From assembly GCF_009882985.1 (NCBI RefSeq), contig NZ_WTUZ01000010.1, positions 983,881-1,047,880 on the forward strand: a stretch of 64,000 nucleotides of DNA, in the 5' to 3' direction. This document shows positions 17,032-26,002 of this stretch, one piece after another. Made by a program: the position numbers and the translations under genes. Positions within the stretch are counted from its first letter, which is position 1; the number at the start of each line of letters is the position of its first letter. A model generated the notes under the pieces. That model ran no database searches and was not told where the DNA came from. It saw only the letters and a list, made by a program, of their open reading frames with translations. The stretch is from Paenibacillus silvestris. Lineage in GTDB: Bacteria > Bacillota > Bacilli > Paenibacillales > NBRC-103111.

Positions 17032-17763
17032 TTATTTAACAGCGTGATCAAGGGTGTACCTGACAAATGCCAACGTCTCATCGATTGCGTTCAGCTCATC
17101 TCCCCTGCGCCATGCCAGTGCCTGCCGGATCAGCGACTCCCACTTGCTTCCATGTGTGTCTATCATCCACTGGGCTGCGGCAGGTTTGGACGCGACCAGT
17201 CCCTCTTCTATCGTATACAAGCATCTGCACATCGTAAGAATGGCATAGGCTTGATATTCACTCGTGTCAATCCGTGAGGCATCCTCAAATAACAAAGCCC
17301 ACCATTCCGTTAAAATCGCCTGCGCAGCTTTTGTGAGCTCAGCTGGCGCAACAGGATCAATTAGAGTCTCCGGTGCTGGCCCGAATAACGTAATGCCATG
17401 CTCACGAATAATAGCTCGCTGAATGATCCAATCGCTCGCATGCCCGTCTACACCAAAGCTTCCGTCGCAGCGTAATGCAGGATGCCAACACTGTTGACGA
17501 TCATAACGTTTCAGCAAAGCCTGCGAAATATAGGAACCTTCCATGTTGCAAGCCCATTTGAACCCCTGATTTCGGAGTTCAGCATGCATCTGTTCCAGAG
17601 CCGGAAGCCTTTCCGCAGGCAGTTCAGTCCGAGTTGCCACGAGAAAATCAACATCGCTCGTTTCGCGATTGAAGTCTCCTAGTGCCAAGGAACCGTGAAC
17701 ATAAACGCCAACAACATCCTGATCGAGTACACGTTTGATACCAAGCACAAGCTGATCTAGCAT
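17032..17763 (-). CDS. AadA-like nucleotidyltransferase (DUF4111 type)
   Basis: 243 residues with the nucleotidyltransferase signature HGSLALGDFNRETSDVDFLV (Gly24-Ser25, Asp37, Asp39), followed by an all-helical C-terminal domain with AYAILTMCRCLYTIEEG. This is the layout of aminoglycoside adenylyltransferases (AadA, ANT(9)) and chromosomal relatives of unknown substrate. No strong ribosome binding site is seen. It lies 69 bases after the PhyH gene and may be read from the same transcript. A resistance phenotype should not be assumed. Confidence 0.8.
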   Translation of the reverse strand: MLDQLVLGIKRVLDQDVVGVYVHGSLALGDFNRETSDVDFLVATRTELPAERLPALEQMHAELRNQGFKWACNMEGSYISQALLKRYDRQQCWHPALRCDGSFGVDGHASDWIIQRAIIREHGITLFGPAPETLIDPVAPAELTKAAQAILTEWWALLFEDASRIDTSEYQAYAILTMCRCLYTIEEGLVASKPAAAQWMIDTHGSKWESLIRQALAWRRGDELNAIDETLAFVRYTLDHAVK

Positions 17764-17832
17764 TTCGTTGATATCTGAAAAAGGTGTAGGATTCGGATTC
17801 GGAATAAGTAAATCCCCTTTCTTACCGAAGGG

Positions 17833-18645
17833 CTATCTCTGGTAAACCGCCGGGAAGCTCTCTCCGGACATGATCTCGCCTGGCGCCACATGAATATGAG
17901 GTTCCATCGGATGACCGCCTGTCGGAGCGTAATACGTATGACCTGGCATATAGTGAACCGCAATCGCCCTGCGTTTCATTTCTGAACGGTTATTCGGACT
18001 GCCATGCCATGTCAGAGAGTGGTGGTAGCCAACTTGGCCTTTTTTAATTTCAAAAGGCACCGCTTCCACCTTTGCTCCTTCAGGCAGCAAATCTGGTTGT
18101 TTGTGAACCGGCATGAACTCGTCGTTCGAGCCCAAATATTTTTGATGATTGCCCCATTTATGACTGCCAGGCACCATCCACATACAACCATTTTCAATGA
18201 CCGCATCATCCATAGCTACCCATGCGCTGATGAGCTCAGCGGGTTGAATCACCGGCCACAGCGGATGATCTTGATGCCAGTGTGTCGGTCCTCCCATGAC
18301 TGGCGGTTTGTATTGAATTTGATCGTGCCAGATCCGAAGTGTATCTGTACGGCATAGCTGCGCAACTTCTTCACATATTCTGCGGTTAGCCGCATGCTGT
18401 AAATAAACGTCGCTCGCCATCCATATATTCACGATCTGGACAACGGTTTCCTTCTTCGTTATGGTCATCCCATAATGGGAATTATCGAGCATATTTCGGT
18501 TGAGGATTGGCTTTTTAACAGATTTCCCTTCCATGACATTTTCCAGCTCTTCACGGAGTTGTTCCACTTCTTCATCGGATAAAACGACATCGCCTTTAAG
18601 AAACCCCAACTCATCGAATTGATTGATCTGCTCTTGTGATAGCAT
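17833..18645 (-). CDS. Phytanoyl-CoA dioxygenase (PhyH) family Fe(II)/2-oxoglutarate oxygenase
   Basis: 270 residues. The iron triad is visible: His124 and Asp126 in THWHQDHPLW and His214 in HHSLTWHGSPNNRS, with Arg220 for the 2-oxoglutarate carboxylate. Family members hydroxylate small molecules or fatty-acyl groups; bacterial ones often act in sugar, amino-acid or natural-product metabolism. It is divergent from the NHL-repeat gene with 184 bases between starts, so the two may share regulation. Confidence 0.88.
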   Translation of the reverse strand: MLSQEQINQFDELGFLKGDVVLSDEEVEQLREELENVMEGKSVKKPILNRNMLDNSHYGMTITKKETVVQIVNIWMASDVYLQHAANRRICEEVAQLCRTDTLRIWHDQIQYKPPVMGGPTHWHQDHPLWPVIQPAELISAWVAMDDAVIENGCMWMVPGSHKWGNHQKYLGSNDEFMPVHKQPDLLPEGAKVEAVPFEIKKGQVGYHHSLTWHGSPNNRSEMKRRAIAVHYMPGHTYYAPTGGHPMEPHIHVAPGEIMSGESFPAVYQR

Positions 18646-18829
18646 GATTAATTCCTCCTCGCTTGATATATCTTTATTGTACGGTCAGGAGGTCTCTGAG
18701 TCGTTAGATATTTCCAATCTGAAGTTGCACTTTTCACAGAAAAATCAAATCAGAGAAATTAACCGCCCTATTTTGTTAGGGCATGGTGTATGATGTAAAG
18801 AAGCTTGTCAACCACTAAGGAGGTTTCAT

Positions 18830-19762
18830 ATGTCTGAGCAGCTTATTATTGGAAACGCTTCACATCTTTATGCCGTACAAGAAGGCTGGGGTCAACTGCC
18901 AGCAAGCATCCAGTATGGTTACACACATGGGATTGTCGTAGACGATGAAGATCGTGTGTATGTACATCACACTGGCAAAGAGTCTGTTGTTGTGTTTGAT
19001 AAAAACGGTACCTTTCTAACTTCCTGGGGAAGTGAATTTGAAGGCGGTGCCCATGGGTTTTACTTGCATCGCGATCCGGATGGACAGCAATACCTTTATT
19101 TTGCCGACACCAAACGTTCCATGATCGTCAAAACGACATTAACCGGTGAAGTGCTTCTGCGCATCACTCCGCCAGATCGGCCTGATCTGTATGATGCTGA
19201 GCGTAAATATGTGCCAACAGATGTCTGTGTAGCTCCAAACGGGGACATTTATGTCGCCGATGGCTATGGTCAATCCTACGTCCATCACTACAATGCTGAG
19301 GGAACTTACATCCGTTCGTGGGGCGGAAAAGGTTCTGAGCCAGGCAAGCTTAATTCGCCTCATGGCATCTCTATCAATCTGCGTGGAGAAGTTCCCGAAA
19401 TATACATAGCTGATCGCAGCAACAACCGCATTCAAGTTTTCACCCTAGAAGGGGAGCATGTGCGTTTCGTTGAGCATAATCTGGATCTTCCTTGCTCATT
19501 TTATTTCTTCGGCGATGAAGTCTATCTGCCCGATCTTCACAGTCGGGTGACCATTTTGGACGCGAATGATCGCTTGATCACGCACTTAGGCGAGGATCAA
19601 CAAGCTTATAAACAGCAAGGCTGGCCGAATCTTCCTAAAAGCTATTACCGAGCAGATCGATTCAGCTCTCCGCACGGTATTTGTGTGGATTCGGGGGGCA
19701 ACGTCTATTTGGCCGAGTGGATTTCCGATGGCCGAGTAACGAAGTTAGTCAGACAGCGATAA
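18830..19762 (+). CDS. NHL-repeat six-bladed beta-propeller protein
   Basis: 310 residues built of NHL blades: HGIVVDDEDRVYVHHTG, DVCVAPNGDIYVADGYGQS, PHGISINLRGEVPEIYIADRSNNRIQVF and PHGICVDSGGNVYLAEW. The layout is that of peptidyl-glycine-lyase-like or sugar-lactonase-like propellers. There is no signal peptide, so it is cytoplasmic. AAGGAGG sits 6 bases before the start. It is divergent from a PhyH oxygenase and followed by its own terminator. The activity cannot be named from sequence. Confidence 0.85.
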   Translation: MSEQLIIGNASHLYAVQEGWGQLPASIQYGYTHGIVVDDEDRVYVHHTGKESVVVFDKNGTFLTSWGSEFEGGAHGFYLHRDPDGQQYLYFADTKRSMIVKTTLTGEVLLRITPPDRPDLYDAERKYVPTDVCVAPNGDIYVADGYGQSYVHHYNAEGTYIRSWGGKGSEPGKLNSPHGISINLRGEVPEIYIADRSNNRIQVFTLEGEHVRFVEHNLDLPCSFYFFGDEVYLPDLHSRVTILDANDRLITHLGEDQQAYKQQGWPNLPKSYYRADRFSSPHGICVDSGGNVYLAEWISDGRVTKLVRQR

Positions 19763-19775
19763 ACAAAGGGACTAT

Positions 19776-19829
19776 AAAAGGGACTATCACCTAGTCATCA
19801 CGGATGACTTTGGGACGGTCCCTTTTTGT
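19776..19829 (+). terminator. Terminator of the NHL gene
   Basis: AAAAGGGAC...GTCCCTTTTT outer stem with an inner AGTCATC/GATGACT stem, ending in TTTTTGTT. Confidence 0.8.
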
Positions 19830-19863
19830 TAAGCAATCACGAAGCACCTAATCCACTTGGCGG

Positions 19864-20040
19864 GGAACTACAGGGGCTTATTTTTGTCAAATCTGCAGTT
19901 TGCAGTGTCCAGATGGAACTACAGGGTCTTATCTGACCATCATGACAGGTATTTGGGTCAAAATTGACAAAATAGCGGACCCTAGTTCCCTTTGGCCTAG
20001 CGATACAGTGAAAATCGAACAAATAACGGACCACAGTTCC
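19864..20040. repeat. Mirror-paired intergenic element, GGAACTA family, copy 2
   Basis: Direct arms GGAACTACAGGGGCTTATTT (19864) and GGAACTACAGGGTCTTATCT (19915), then inverted arms AATAGCGGACCCTAGTTCC (19971) and AAATAACGGACCACAGTTCC (20021). The spacing is again about 50 bp within each pair. It fills the gap between the converging NHL and sulfatase genes. Confidence 0.75.
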
Positions 20041-20063
20041 CACAGCAGCGCGTAGCGGTCAAA

Positions 20064-20133
20064 ACCTGGCACCTGGCATTGGCATTGGCACTAGCACCGG
20101 CACTGGCACTGGTACCGGTACTGGCACCGAAAC
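20064..20133. repeat. Degenerate TGGCAC hexanucleotide tandem repeat
   Basis: About eleven imperfect copies of a six-base unit (TGGCAC, TGGCAT, TAGCAC, CGGCAC, TGGTAC) run up to 27 bases from the sulfatase stop codon. Confidence 0.7.
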
Positions 20134-20159
20134 CAAGCGCCCAGCCCCCAGTCACACTG

Positions 20160-21575
20160 CTACCCCTTCCGCCCCAGCAGCAACTGGTCCCGCATCCAAT
20201 CATTCTGCACGATGCCATCGCCATCCTCGTACAAAATATGATACAGCCGCTCCCGCAGTTCAGCCACAATTCGCTGATTAGCCGGATGATGTATCACGTT
20301 ATGAAGCTCATGCGGATCATGATCCATCTCATAAAGCTCATCCACATCTGTGCAATTCCAGACGTATTTCCACTCCCGGGTGCGAATCATTCGCTGCGTG
20401 TAGAGGCCGAATTGTCCGCCATTGTAGGAGGCGACTACTTCCTCTCGCCACTTCTCAGGTTCAGCACCGAGAAGCAAGGGCAGCAAGGACTCCCCATGCA
20501 GCCGATGGGCAGCCGGCGGCGATTCCGATTCGCTGATCGCCAGCAGTGTCGGCGGCAAATCCAGCAAGGTCTGGACGAATCGTTCGCAGCGGCTGCCAGG
20601 CGCAATAACACCAGGCCACCTAATAATTAGCGGAACCTTAACGACGTCCTCATAGAGGACGTAATGTTTATCCAGCATTCGGTGCCCGCCACACATGTCG
20701 CCATGATCGGTTGTAAAAATGACAACCGTGTTCTCGCTTTGCCCAAGCGCGTCTAACCCCGCGAGGAGCTTCCCAACCGCATCATCTAACTGCGAGATGA
20801 TCGCATAATAACGAGCGACGATAGGCGCCCAATCTGCCCAATCGTAATGCTCAATCTCCCAATTCCGAAGCTGCTGACTTTGGATATACGGCTTATTCGC
20901 GAATGTTTCACGGAAGCTTCCCCATTCGGGAATGCCTTCCGGTGGGTACATGGCAGCGAACTCCGCAACCGGACGGCATGGCAGATGAGGCTCTTGGAAA
21001 TTAACTCGCAGCTGCCAAGGTGATCCTGATCCCGCGCTCTCCTCTGCCAGCTGTTTCATCAAAGCCATGGCCATTTCGGCTGTCTGATGTGTCCGTGTAT
21101 CCCCGAGCGGTAGTGGATCGGTTTCACCAAAGAACCCGCCCGTATACGTCAGCTCCGGGTACTGCGTCTTCGTCCGCTCCCGGTATTTCTCATCGCTGGA
21201 AACAAACATATCGTACCCATAATGCGTCGGATCGTAGGTCGGATGTACATCCCATTTTCCGATATAACCGTTCCTGTAACCCGCCCCTTGCAAAGAACGG
21301 GCCCACGAGTAACTCGTGGGCTCTAAGGCGCCGATCCGCATCCCCAAAGAGTAGTTCCAAAGTCCGCCGAAGGATTCTGCCCTCCTGCCACAGACGAAAG
21401 ACTGCCTCGCGGGACCGCATATGGGGATATGATTATAAGCGCGGTCAAACCACATCCCTTCAGATGCCAGTTTATCGAGATGAGGTGTCACAACAGGCGC
21501 CTGCTGGCTATAGCCGAGGCAGTCATACCGCAGCTGATCGACCATGATGATAAGCAAATTCGGCTTTTCAGCCAT
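20160..21575 (-). CDS. Sulfatase with intact formylglycine motif
   Basis: 471 residues from ATG 21575, 8 bases after GGGGAGG; a GTG start at 21584 is also in frame but touches that site. Metal ligands are seen in LIIMVDQLR (Asp13) and FTTDHGDM. The active-site motif is ICGPARQSF, with Cys53 fitting C-x-P-x-R, so it should be converted to formylglycine by a maturase; none is encoded in this window. No signal peptide is present, implying action on imported substrate. It is the last gene of the 17-gene array, starting 5 bases after the preceding sulfatase. Substrate unknown. Confidence 0.9.
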   Translation of the reverse strand: MAEKPNLLIIMVDQLRYDCLGYSQQAPVVTPHLDKLASEGMWFDRAYNHIPICGPARQSFVCGRRAESFGGLWNYSLGMRIGALEPTSYSWARSLQGAGYRNGYIGKWDVHPTYDPTHYGYDMFVSSDEKYRERTKTQYPELTYTGGFFGETDPLPLGDTRTHQTAEMAMALMKQLAEESAGSGSPWQLRVNFQEPHLPCRPVAEFAAMYPPEGIPEWGSFRETFANKPYIQSQQLRNWEIEHYDWADWAPIVARYYAIISQLDDAVGKLLAGLDALGQSENTVVIFTTDHGDMCGGHRMLDKHYVLYEDVVKVPLIIRWPGVIAPGSRCERFVQTLLDLPPTLLAISESESPPAAHRLHGESLLPLLLGAEPEKWREEVVASYNGGQFGLYTQRMIRTREWKYVWNCTDVDELYEMDHDPHELHNVIHHPANQRIVAELRERLYHILYEDGDGIVQNDWMRDQLLLGRKG

Positions 21576-21580
21576 CCCAT

Positions 21581-22972
21581 TCACCTCCCCGCATGTCTAG
21601 CTGCTGATGCTTCATCGAATCGATCCCGCCGAGGATCTTTGATCCATTCATCCCATGTTAAGCCATATTGCAGCAAAATCTCATGGATTCGATTGCGAAA
21701 CGGGAGTCCCGCTTCGATCTGTGTCAGCATGGGATCCGCCCGCCCATTCAGCATTTTCTCCGTCCAATTATCTAACTGATAGGCCAGTTCATCTGCAATA
21801 GATGGAGAGCTTTCGGCGATATTCACCGTTTCATCAGGGTCAACACGCAAATCGAAGAGTTCCCTTGGCGGACGTACAAAAGGACCAGCATCCAGCGTAC
21901 GAATAAATTTATAATCCTTCGTCACGATCCCTCTGCTGGCTTGCCAAGCACACTCGCTCAAATAAATGGCATCTTGCGTCCCATCCGCTTCTCCTCGTAT
22001 ACTCGGCCACAAGCTGCGTCCGTCAATATTATCAGGTGTCATGATTCCGGCTGCTTCCAGAATGGTCGGGAGCATATCGACCTGCTGAACTAATCCTTTG
22101 ACCCTACGCCCCTCCGGAATTCTACCAGGCCACCGCATGATCATCGGGACTTGAACCGAGGTTTCGTATAAACCGCAGTGATCCCAGTAAATGTCGTGTT
22201 CCGTCAAGCTTTCCCCATGATCGCCGAACAAAATCAATAACGTGTCATCATAGACCCCTTCCGCAATGAGTAGCTCATCGAGCTCTCGCAGACGGTCATC
22301 GAGATAACGCACTTCTGCATCATAAAGTGCATTGATGTAAGCAGCATCCGTGACTGGGCCAAGCAAGTCATAATGATGATGCTTAAAAAACGGATAAGCC
22401 GCATGGTTATATGCGGCATGCATACTGCGATTTGCAGGATCATAAGGATCACGGCTTTGGTCATAGAAAGCGGGCACATAACTTGCCGGAGGCTGGTAAG
22501 GGGTATGCGGGTCCCAATAATGCAGGAACAGAAAGAAGTCATCCTCTTTATGCTCACGAATCCACTTGAAAGCAAGCTCGTTAACCGACTTCCCGTCTAT
22601 GCTTCGCGTCTTTTGAACGGAGTTGATGTAATACCGATAGCCTCTAGCGAACCATTCCTTTAACTGGTACAAGTTATCAACAGCAGCCGTCGTGAAGCCT
22701 TGATTTTGTAAGAGGGAAGGCAGCCACGACTCTTTCTTTGGCAGTTGAGTAAGTGGCGAACCGTGAGAAACGACGCCCGTTCTTAGCCCTACTTTTCCCG
22801 TAAATATACCGGTATGCGCTACTTCCGTTGGAATGTCTGCCGCATACGCTCTTTCGAACAGAACACCTTGCTCTGCGATTTGATCCATGTAGGGCGAAGT
22901 CGGCTTCTCATAGCCATAACAGCCCAGCCGGGAGGCGCGCATCGTGTCCATGGAGATGAAAACAATGTTCAT
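21581..22972 (-). CDS. Sulfatase-superfamily protein lacking the formylglycine Cys
   Basis: 463 residues of the alkaline phosphatase/sulfatase fold. It starts NIVFISMDTMR (metal Asp9) and has LLILFGDHGESLTEHD near residue 250. Where sulfatases have C-x-P-x-R it reads T-E-V-A-H (Thr49, His53, before TGIFTG), so it cannot form formylglycine. Thr may act directly as in phosphodiesterase or phosphotransferase relatives. No signal peptide is seen. Its start overlaps the cysC stop by four bases, implying coupled translation with the APS kinase. Confidence 0.85.
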   Translation of the reverse strand: MNIVFISMDTMRASRLGCYGYEKPTSPYMDQIAEQGVLFERAYAADIPTEVAHTGIFTGKVGLRTGVVSHGSPLTQLPKKESWLPSLLQNQGFTTAAVDNLYQLKEWFARGYRYYINSVQKTRSIDGKSVNELAFKWIREHKEDDFFLFLHYWDPHTPYQPPASYVPAFYDQSRDPYDPANRSMHAAYNHAAYPFFKHHHYDLLGPVTDAAYINALYDAEVRYLDDRLRELDELLIAEGVYDDTLLILFGDHGESLTEHDIYWDHCGLYETSVQVPMIMRWPGRIPEGRRVKGLVQQVDMLPTILEAAGIMTPDNIDGRSLWPSIRGEADGTQDAIYLSECAWQASRGIVTKDYKFIRTLDAGPFVRPPRELFDLRVDPDETVNIAESSPSIADELAYQLDNWTEKMLNGRADPMLTQIEAGLPFRNRIHEILLQYGLTWDEWIKDPRRDRFDEASAARHAGR

Positions 22973-23508
22973 ACGGCCTCACTCCGCCCTGTTTTTGTCA
23001 TCAAATAATCCATGATAAAAGAGACATTGCTCTCTACCTCATCCACATGCGTACGAATGACAATGTCCGGCTGATCCGGCATTTCATACGGGTCTCCAAT
23101 GCCAGTAAATTGTTTAATCTCATCGTTTCTGGCCTTGGCATACAGCCCTTTCACATCTCGACGTTCACACTCTTCAAGTGGGCAATCTACATAAATTTCG
23201 ACATAACCGGGCAGCTCGGCACGGGCATGCGCTCTCATTTCTTCATAAGGCGTAATGGCCGACACGACAACCGTAACACCGTTACGCGATAACAGCTTGC
23301 ATAGAAAGACGATACGCTCAACATTCTTGATGCGGTCCTCCCTGCTAAAGCCCAGCCCTTGGGAAATCGTCCGCCGAAGCTCGTCTCCATCGAGCAGCTC
23401 AACTTTCCTGCCGCTGACGCGAAGTGGCTCAACTAAGGCACGAGCCGTCGTTGATTTGCCTGAGCCTGAGAGACCGGTGAACCACAGTACCTCTCCATCG
23501 TTACTCAT
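22969..23508 (-). CDS. cysC: Adenylylsulfate (APS) kinase
   Basis: 179 residues. P-loop GLSGSGKST is followed by DGDELRRTISQGLGFSREDR and then VDCPLEECERRDVKGLYAKA, the canonical CysC text. It phosphorylates APS to PAPS, the sulfate donor. In this window there is no ATP sulfurylase, PAPS reductase or sulfotransferase. It sits instead between a Gfo/Idh dehydrogenase (24 bases upstream) and a sulfatase-like gene it overlaps. A role tied to the sulfated substrate, or a shifted kinase substrate, is inference. Confidence 0.93.
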   Translation of the reverse strand: MSNDGEVLWFTGLSGSGKSTTARALVEPLRVSGRKVELLDGDELRRTISQGLGFSREDRIKNVERIVFLCKLLSRNGVTVVVSAITPYEEMRAHARAELPGYVEIYVDCPLEECERRDVKGLYAKARNDEIKQFTGIGDPYEMPDQPDIVIRTHVDEVESNVSFIMDYLMTKTGRSEAV

Positions 23509-23532
23509 AACCTTCCTCCTTCGGATCGGTCT

Positions 23533-24528
23533 TTAGGAAATTGGAATAACAGCACCATTCGCTAGATGGGAACGGATAGCTGCTTCAATGATTTCTTGCA
23601 CAGCCAAGGCATCCGCGCCGGAAGCGGCAATCTGCTCAGGAGGAACCCCCTGCTTCACTTCCTGAATAAAAGCGTCCAGCCGAAGCCGAAACGTATCCTC
23701 GAATCCTCGCATGCCGCTCATTATTGAATTCCGATAAACCCGCAAATCTTCCTGACGGTGCGGATAGTACGTAAGTGATTCATAAACATTATCCAGCACA
23801 AATCTGCCTCGATCGCCTGCCATTTCACAAGCCTCAATGGGGTGAATGCCGAACATATCGTAGCTGCCGAGCAAATGACCAACCGCGCCAGAAGCAAATT
23901 CCAAATTAATGGAAGCTGTTGACCAGACCGTACGACCAGGAGCTTTCGTCAAAAAAGCTTGAACACGGCGGACCTCGCCTGCAAAATAACGCATCACATC
24001 GAGCGAATGCGGATGCAGCGCACGCAAATGGATCCAGGGACTGGATTCATTCGGATTGCCGATCGTCAGCTTCATGTTCACAAAAAGCGGATGCCCAATA
24101 TCGCCATTTTCCATCCACTGCTTCGCCTTCTTAGCTGCAGGCGTGAAGCGATGATTGAGATTACAGGCGAAACGAACGCCTTTTTCTTTGGCATATTGAA
24201 CCATTTCCCGGGCTTCTTCCAGGGAATTGGAAATGGGCTTTTCGACGATTACATCCTTACCGGCCGCAATAGCTTTCATAACAGGCTCTCGGTGATGAGA
24301 GCCATTTTCGATTCCGCCCGTAGCTACGCTGATGATATCCAACTGTTCAGCTTCAAGCATGGTATCCAAGTCGTAATACGCCTTCACGCCAAACTGTGCA
24401 GCAACTGAATCCGCCAGTTCTTTGTTTAAGTCGCAGATAGCGATAAGCTCGCTATCTGCGTGTTCCTTATAACAACGGCAATGTATGCGTCCAATGTGAT
24501 TGACTCCGACAACAGCTATTCTCAGCAT
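23533..24528 (-). CDS. Gfo/Idh/MocA-family oxidoreductase
   Basis: 331 residues. The N-terminal Rossmann fold begins RIAVVGVNHIG and carries the EKPISNS motif at about residue 96, whose Lys is catalytic in the family. The C-terminal alpha/beta domain has RALHPHSLDVMRYFAG. These enzymes oxidise or reduce sugars and inositols with NAD(P). It resembles the second dehydrogenase at 26823 closely enough (shared HPHSxDVxRYF and YYPxR text) to be a paralogue. Its start overlaps the preceding sulfatase stop by seven bases. Confidence 0.9.
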   Translation of the reverse strand: MLRIAVVGVNHIGRIHCRCYKEHADSELIAICDLNKELADSVAAQFGVKAYYDLDTMLEAEQLDIISVATGGIENGSHHREPVMKAIAAGKDVIVEKPISNSLEEAREMVQYAKEKGVRFACNLNHRFTPAAKKAKQWMENGDIGHPLFVNMKLTIGNPNESSPWIHLRALHPHSLDVMRYFAGEVRRVQAFLTKAPGRTVWSTASINLEFASGAVGHLLGSYDMFGIHPIEACEMAGDRGRFVLDNVYESLTYYPHRQEDLRVYRNSIMSGMRGFEDTFRLRLDAFIQEVKQGVPPEQIAASGADALAVQEIIEAAIRSHLANGAVIPIS

Positions 24529-25970
24529 GTCGAATCGGCTTCCACTTCTGCGGCTTCGCCTTCCGCTTCTGCCACTGCTTCTGCTTCCTTCTCTTTCGTT
24601 TGCAAGGATCGTGCCGTCCTCGGGGAACCAATATGCATGGAGTCAAAAGCCTGCTGCGAGGTCTTGAACGGACCGCAACCTAAGCCATGCCAATTCAAAT
24701 TTGTATAGATGGGATTCTCCCGCCCAGTCTCTTGCTCCCGCTTCGCAATATGGGCATGTAATCGACTCAAGAGATGGGCCGCTACTTCCGGCTCTTCATC
24801 AACTAGATTATGCAGTTCCTCAGGATCGCGAACCAAATTATACAGTTCTACAGGAGCCTTGAAATGTATATCTGGCTCAAGCGCTACAATGAGCTTCCAT
24901 TCCTGCGTCCGCCAGCCATGTTTGCGCATCCATGTGCATTCTGTGATGTACATTTCACTCTCCGGCACCCGCTCCTCGCCTTTCACGAGCGGAATCAAGC
25001 TGCGACCATCAAATGGAATTTCACACGGAATCCCCAGAAGCTCAACAATGGTCGGCATCACATCTTTAATTTGCGAGGAACTCGCTACACGCTTACCTGC
25101 CGGCAGCTTGCCCGGAAACCGCAGGATGAGTGGAATTCGCAAATTAGTTTCATACAGACCATGATGATCATAATAACAATCATGCTCATTTAAAGTTTCA
25201 CCATGATCGGAGGTGATGACCACGAGCGTTTCGTCTTCGATGCCAAGGGATTCCAGTGCAGTGAAAATCGCTTGAATACCCGCATCCATGTAAGCTATAG
25301 CGCCATCATACTGGGCGTCGATATATTTGCTGTCTGTACATCCCTCTGGGAACCATGAACTGAAATAATCAGCGAATGGTTTGAAATCATAAAGCTCATC
25401 CAATGAGTGATTATCAGGATCGCACTCATTGCCGTCATAAAACATCCGCTCGAACGGCTTAGGCGGCAAATACGGCGAATGCGGATCCATGTGGCGCAGA
25501 AAGAGGAAAAATGGCTTACCTTCTTCTTTAAGACGCTTCATTTCTGGAATCGCAACACGATTCAAGTTGTCCGCCTTCGGGCTTCTTCCCGATTCGTCAG
25601 GTCCCCAGCCTTCGAAATCAATGTACTTCTGAAAGCCGCGTGCGGAGGGGTTGCCTGTGAAGCCGATACACGTCGTATTGTAACCGTTCTCTTCGAGCAG
25701 CTCGGAGAGCATCTTGACATGGTCGCCAACAGGTCCGCCATGCCGCAGCGCGACAACGTCTGTTCCGAAACAGTCCATCCCCGTGAGCATGGAGGCGTAA
25801 CCTGGAGTCGTTGGAATACTGGGAGAGAAATGCTGCTCAAACAGCACGCCTCCTTGGCTATATTGATCGATATGCGGCGTTGTCAGCCTGTGGTAGCCAT
25901 AACCACTCATATGATCTCGACGCAAGCTATCTATACCAAGCAGCAGTAAATTCGGCATTTTTGATGTCAT
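24522..25970 (-). CDS. Sulfatase-superfamily protein with Thr-type active site and acidic repeat tail
   Basis: 482 residues. The fold is marked by LLLGIDSLRRDH (Asp14) and VVITSDHGETLNEHD. The formylglycine position is T-T-P-G-Y (Thr54, Tyr58, before ASMLTG), so neither Cys nor the conserved Arg is present. The last 25 or so residues are a Glu/Ala tail encoded by near-tandem GAAGCN hexamers (about 24541-24600), ending in Cys. It lies 32 bases after an isomerase-like gene and overlaps the next dehydrogenase. It may be a phosphodiesterase or phosphatase rather than a sulfatase. Confidence 0.83.
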   Translation of the reverse strand: MTSKMPNLLLLGIDSLRRDHMSGYGYHRLTTPHIDQYSQGGVLFEQHFSPSIPTTPGYASMLTGMDCFGTDVVALRHGGPVGDHVKMLSELLEENGYNTTCIGFTGNPSARGFQKYIDFEGWGPDESGRSPKADNLNRVAIPEMKRLKEEGKPFFLFLRHMDPHSPYLPPKPFERMFYDGNECDPDNHSLDELYDFKPFADYFSSWFPEGCTDSKYIDAQYDGAIAYMDAGIQAIFTALESLGIEDETLVVITSDHGETLNEHDCYYDHHGLYETNLRIPLILRFPGKLPAGKRVASSSQIKDVMPTIVELLGIPCEIPFDGRSLIPLVKGEERVPESEMYITECTWMRKHGWRTQEWKLIVALEPDIHFKAPVELYNLVRDPEELHNLVDEEPEVAAHLLSRLHAHIAKREQETGRENPIYTNLNWHGLGCGPFKTSQQAFDSMHIGSPRTARSLQTKEKEAEAVAEAEGEAAEVEADSTC

Positions 25971-26002
25971 GTGAATGACTCCTTCTCCGTTTTATAATCG
26001 AC

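Noticed and set aside
19997..20269. A 90-codon Gly/Ser/Ala/Cys-rich frame past the sulfatase
   Set aside because: It is the hexanucleotide repeat read as protein, partly overlapping the sulfatase end; no ribosome binding site.
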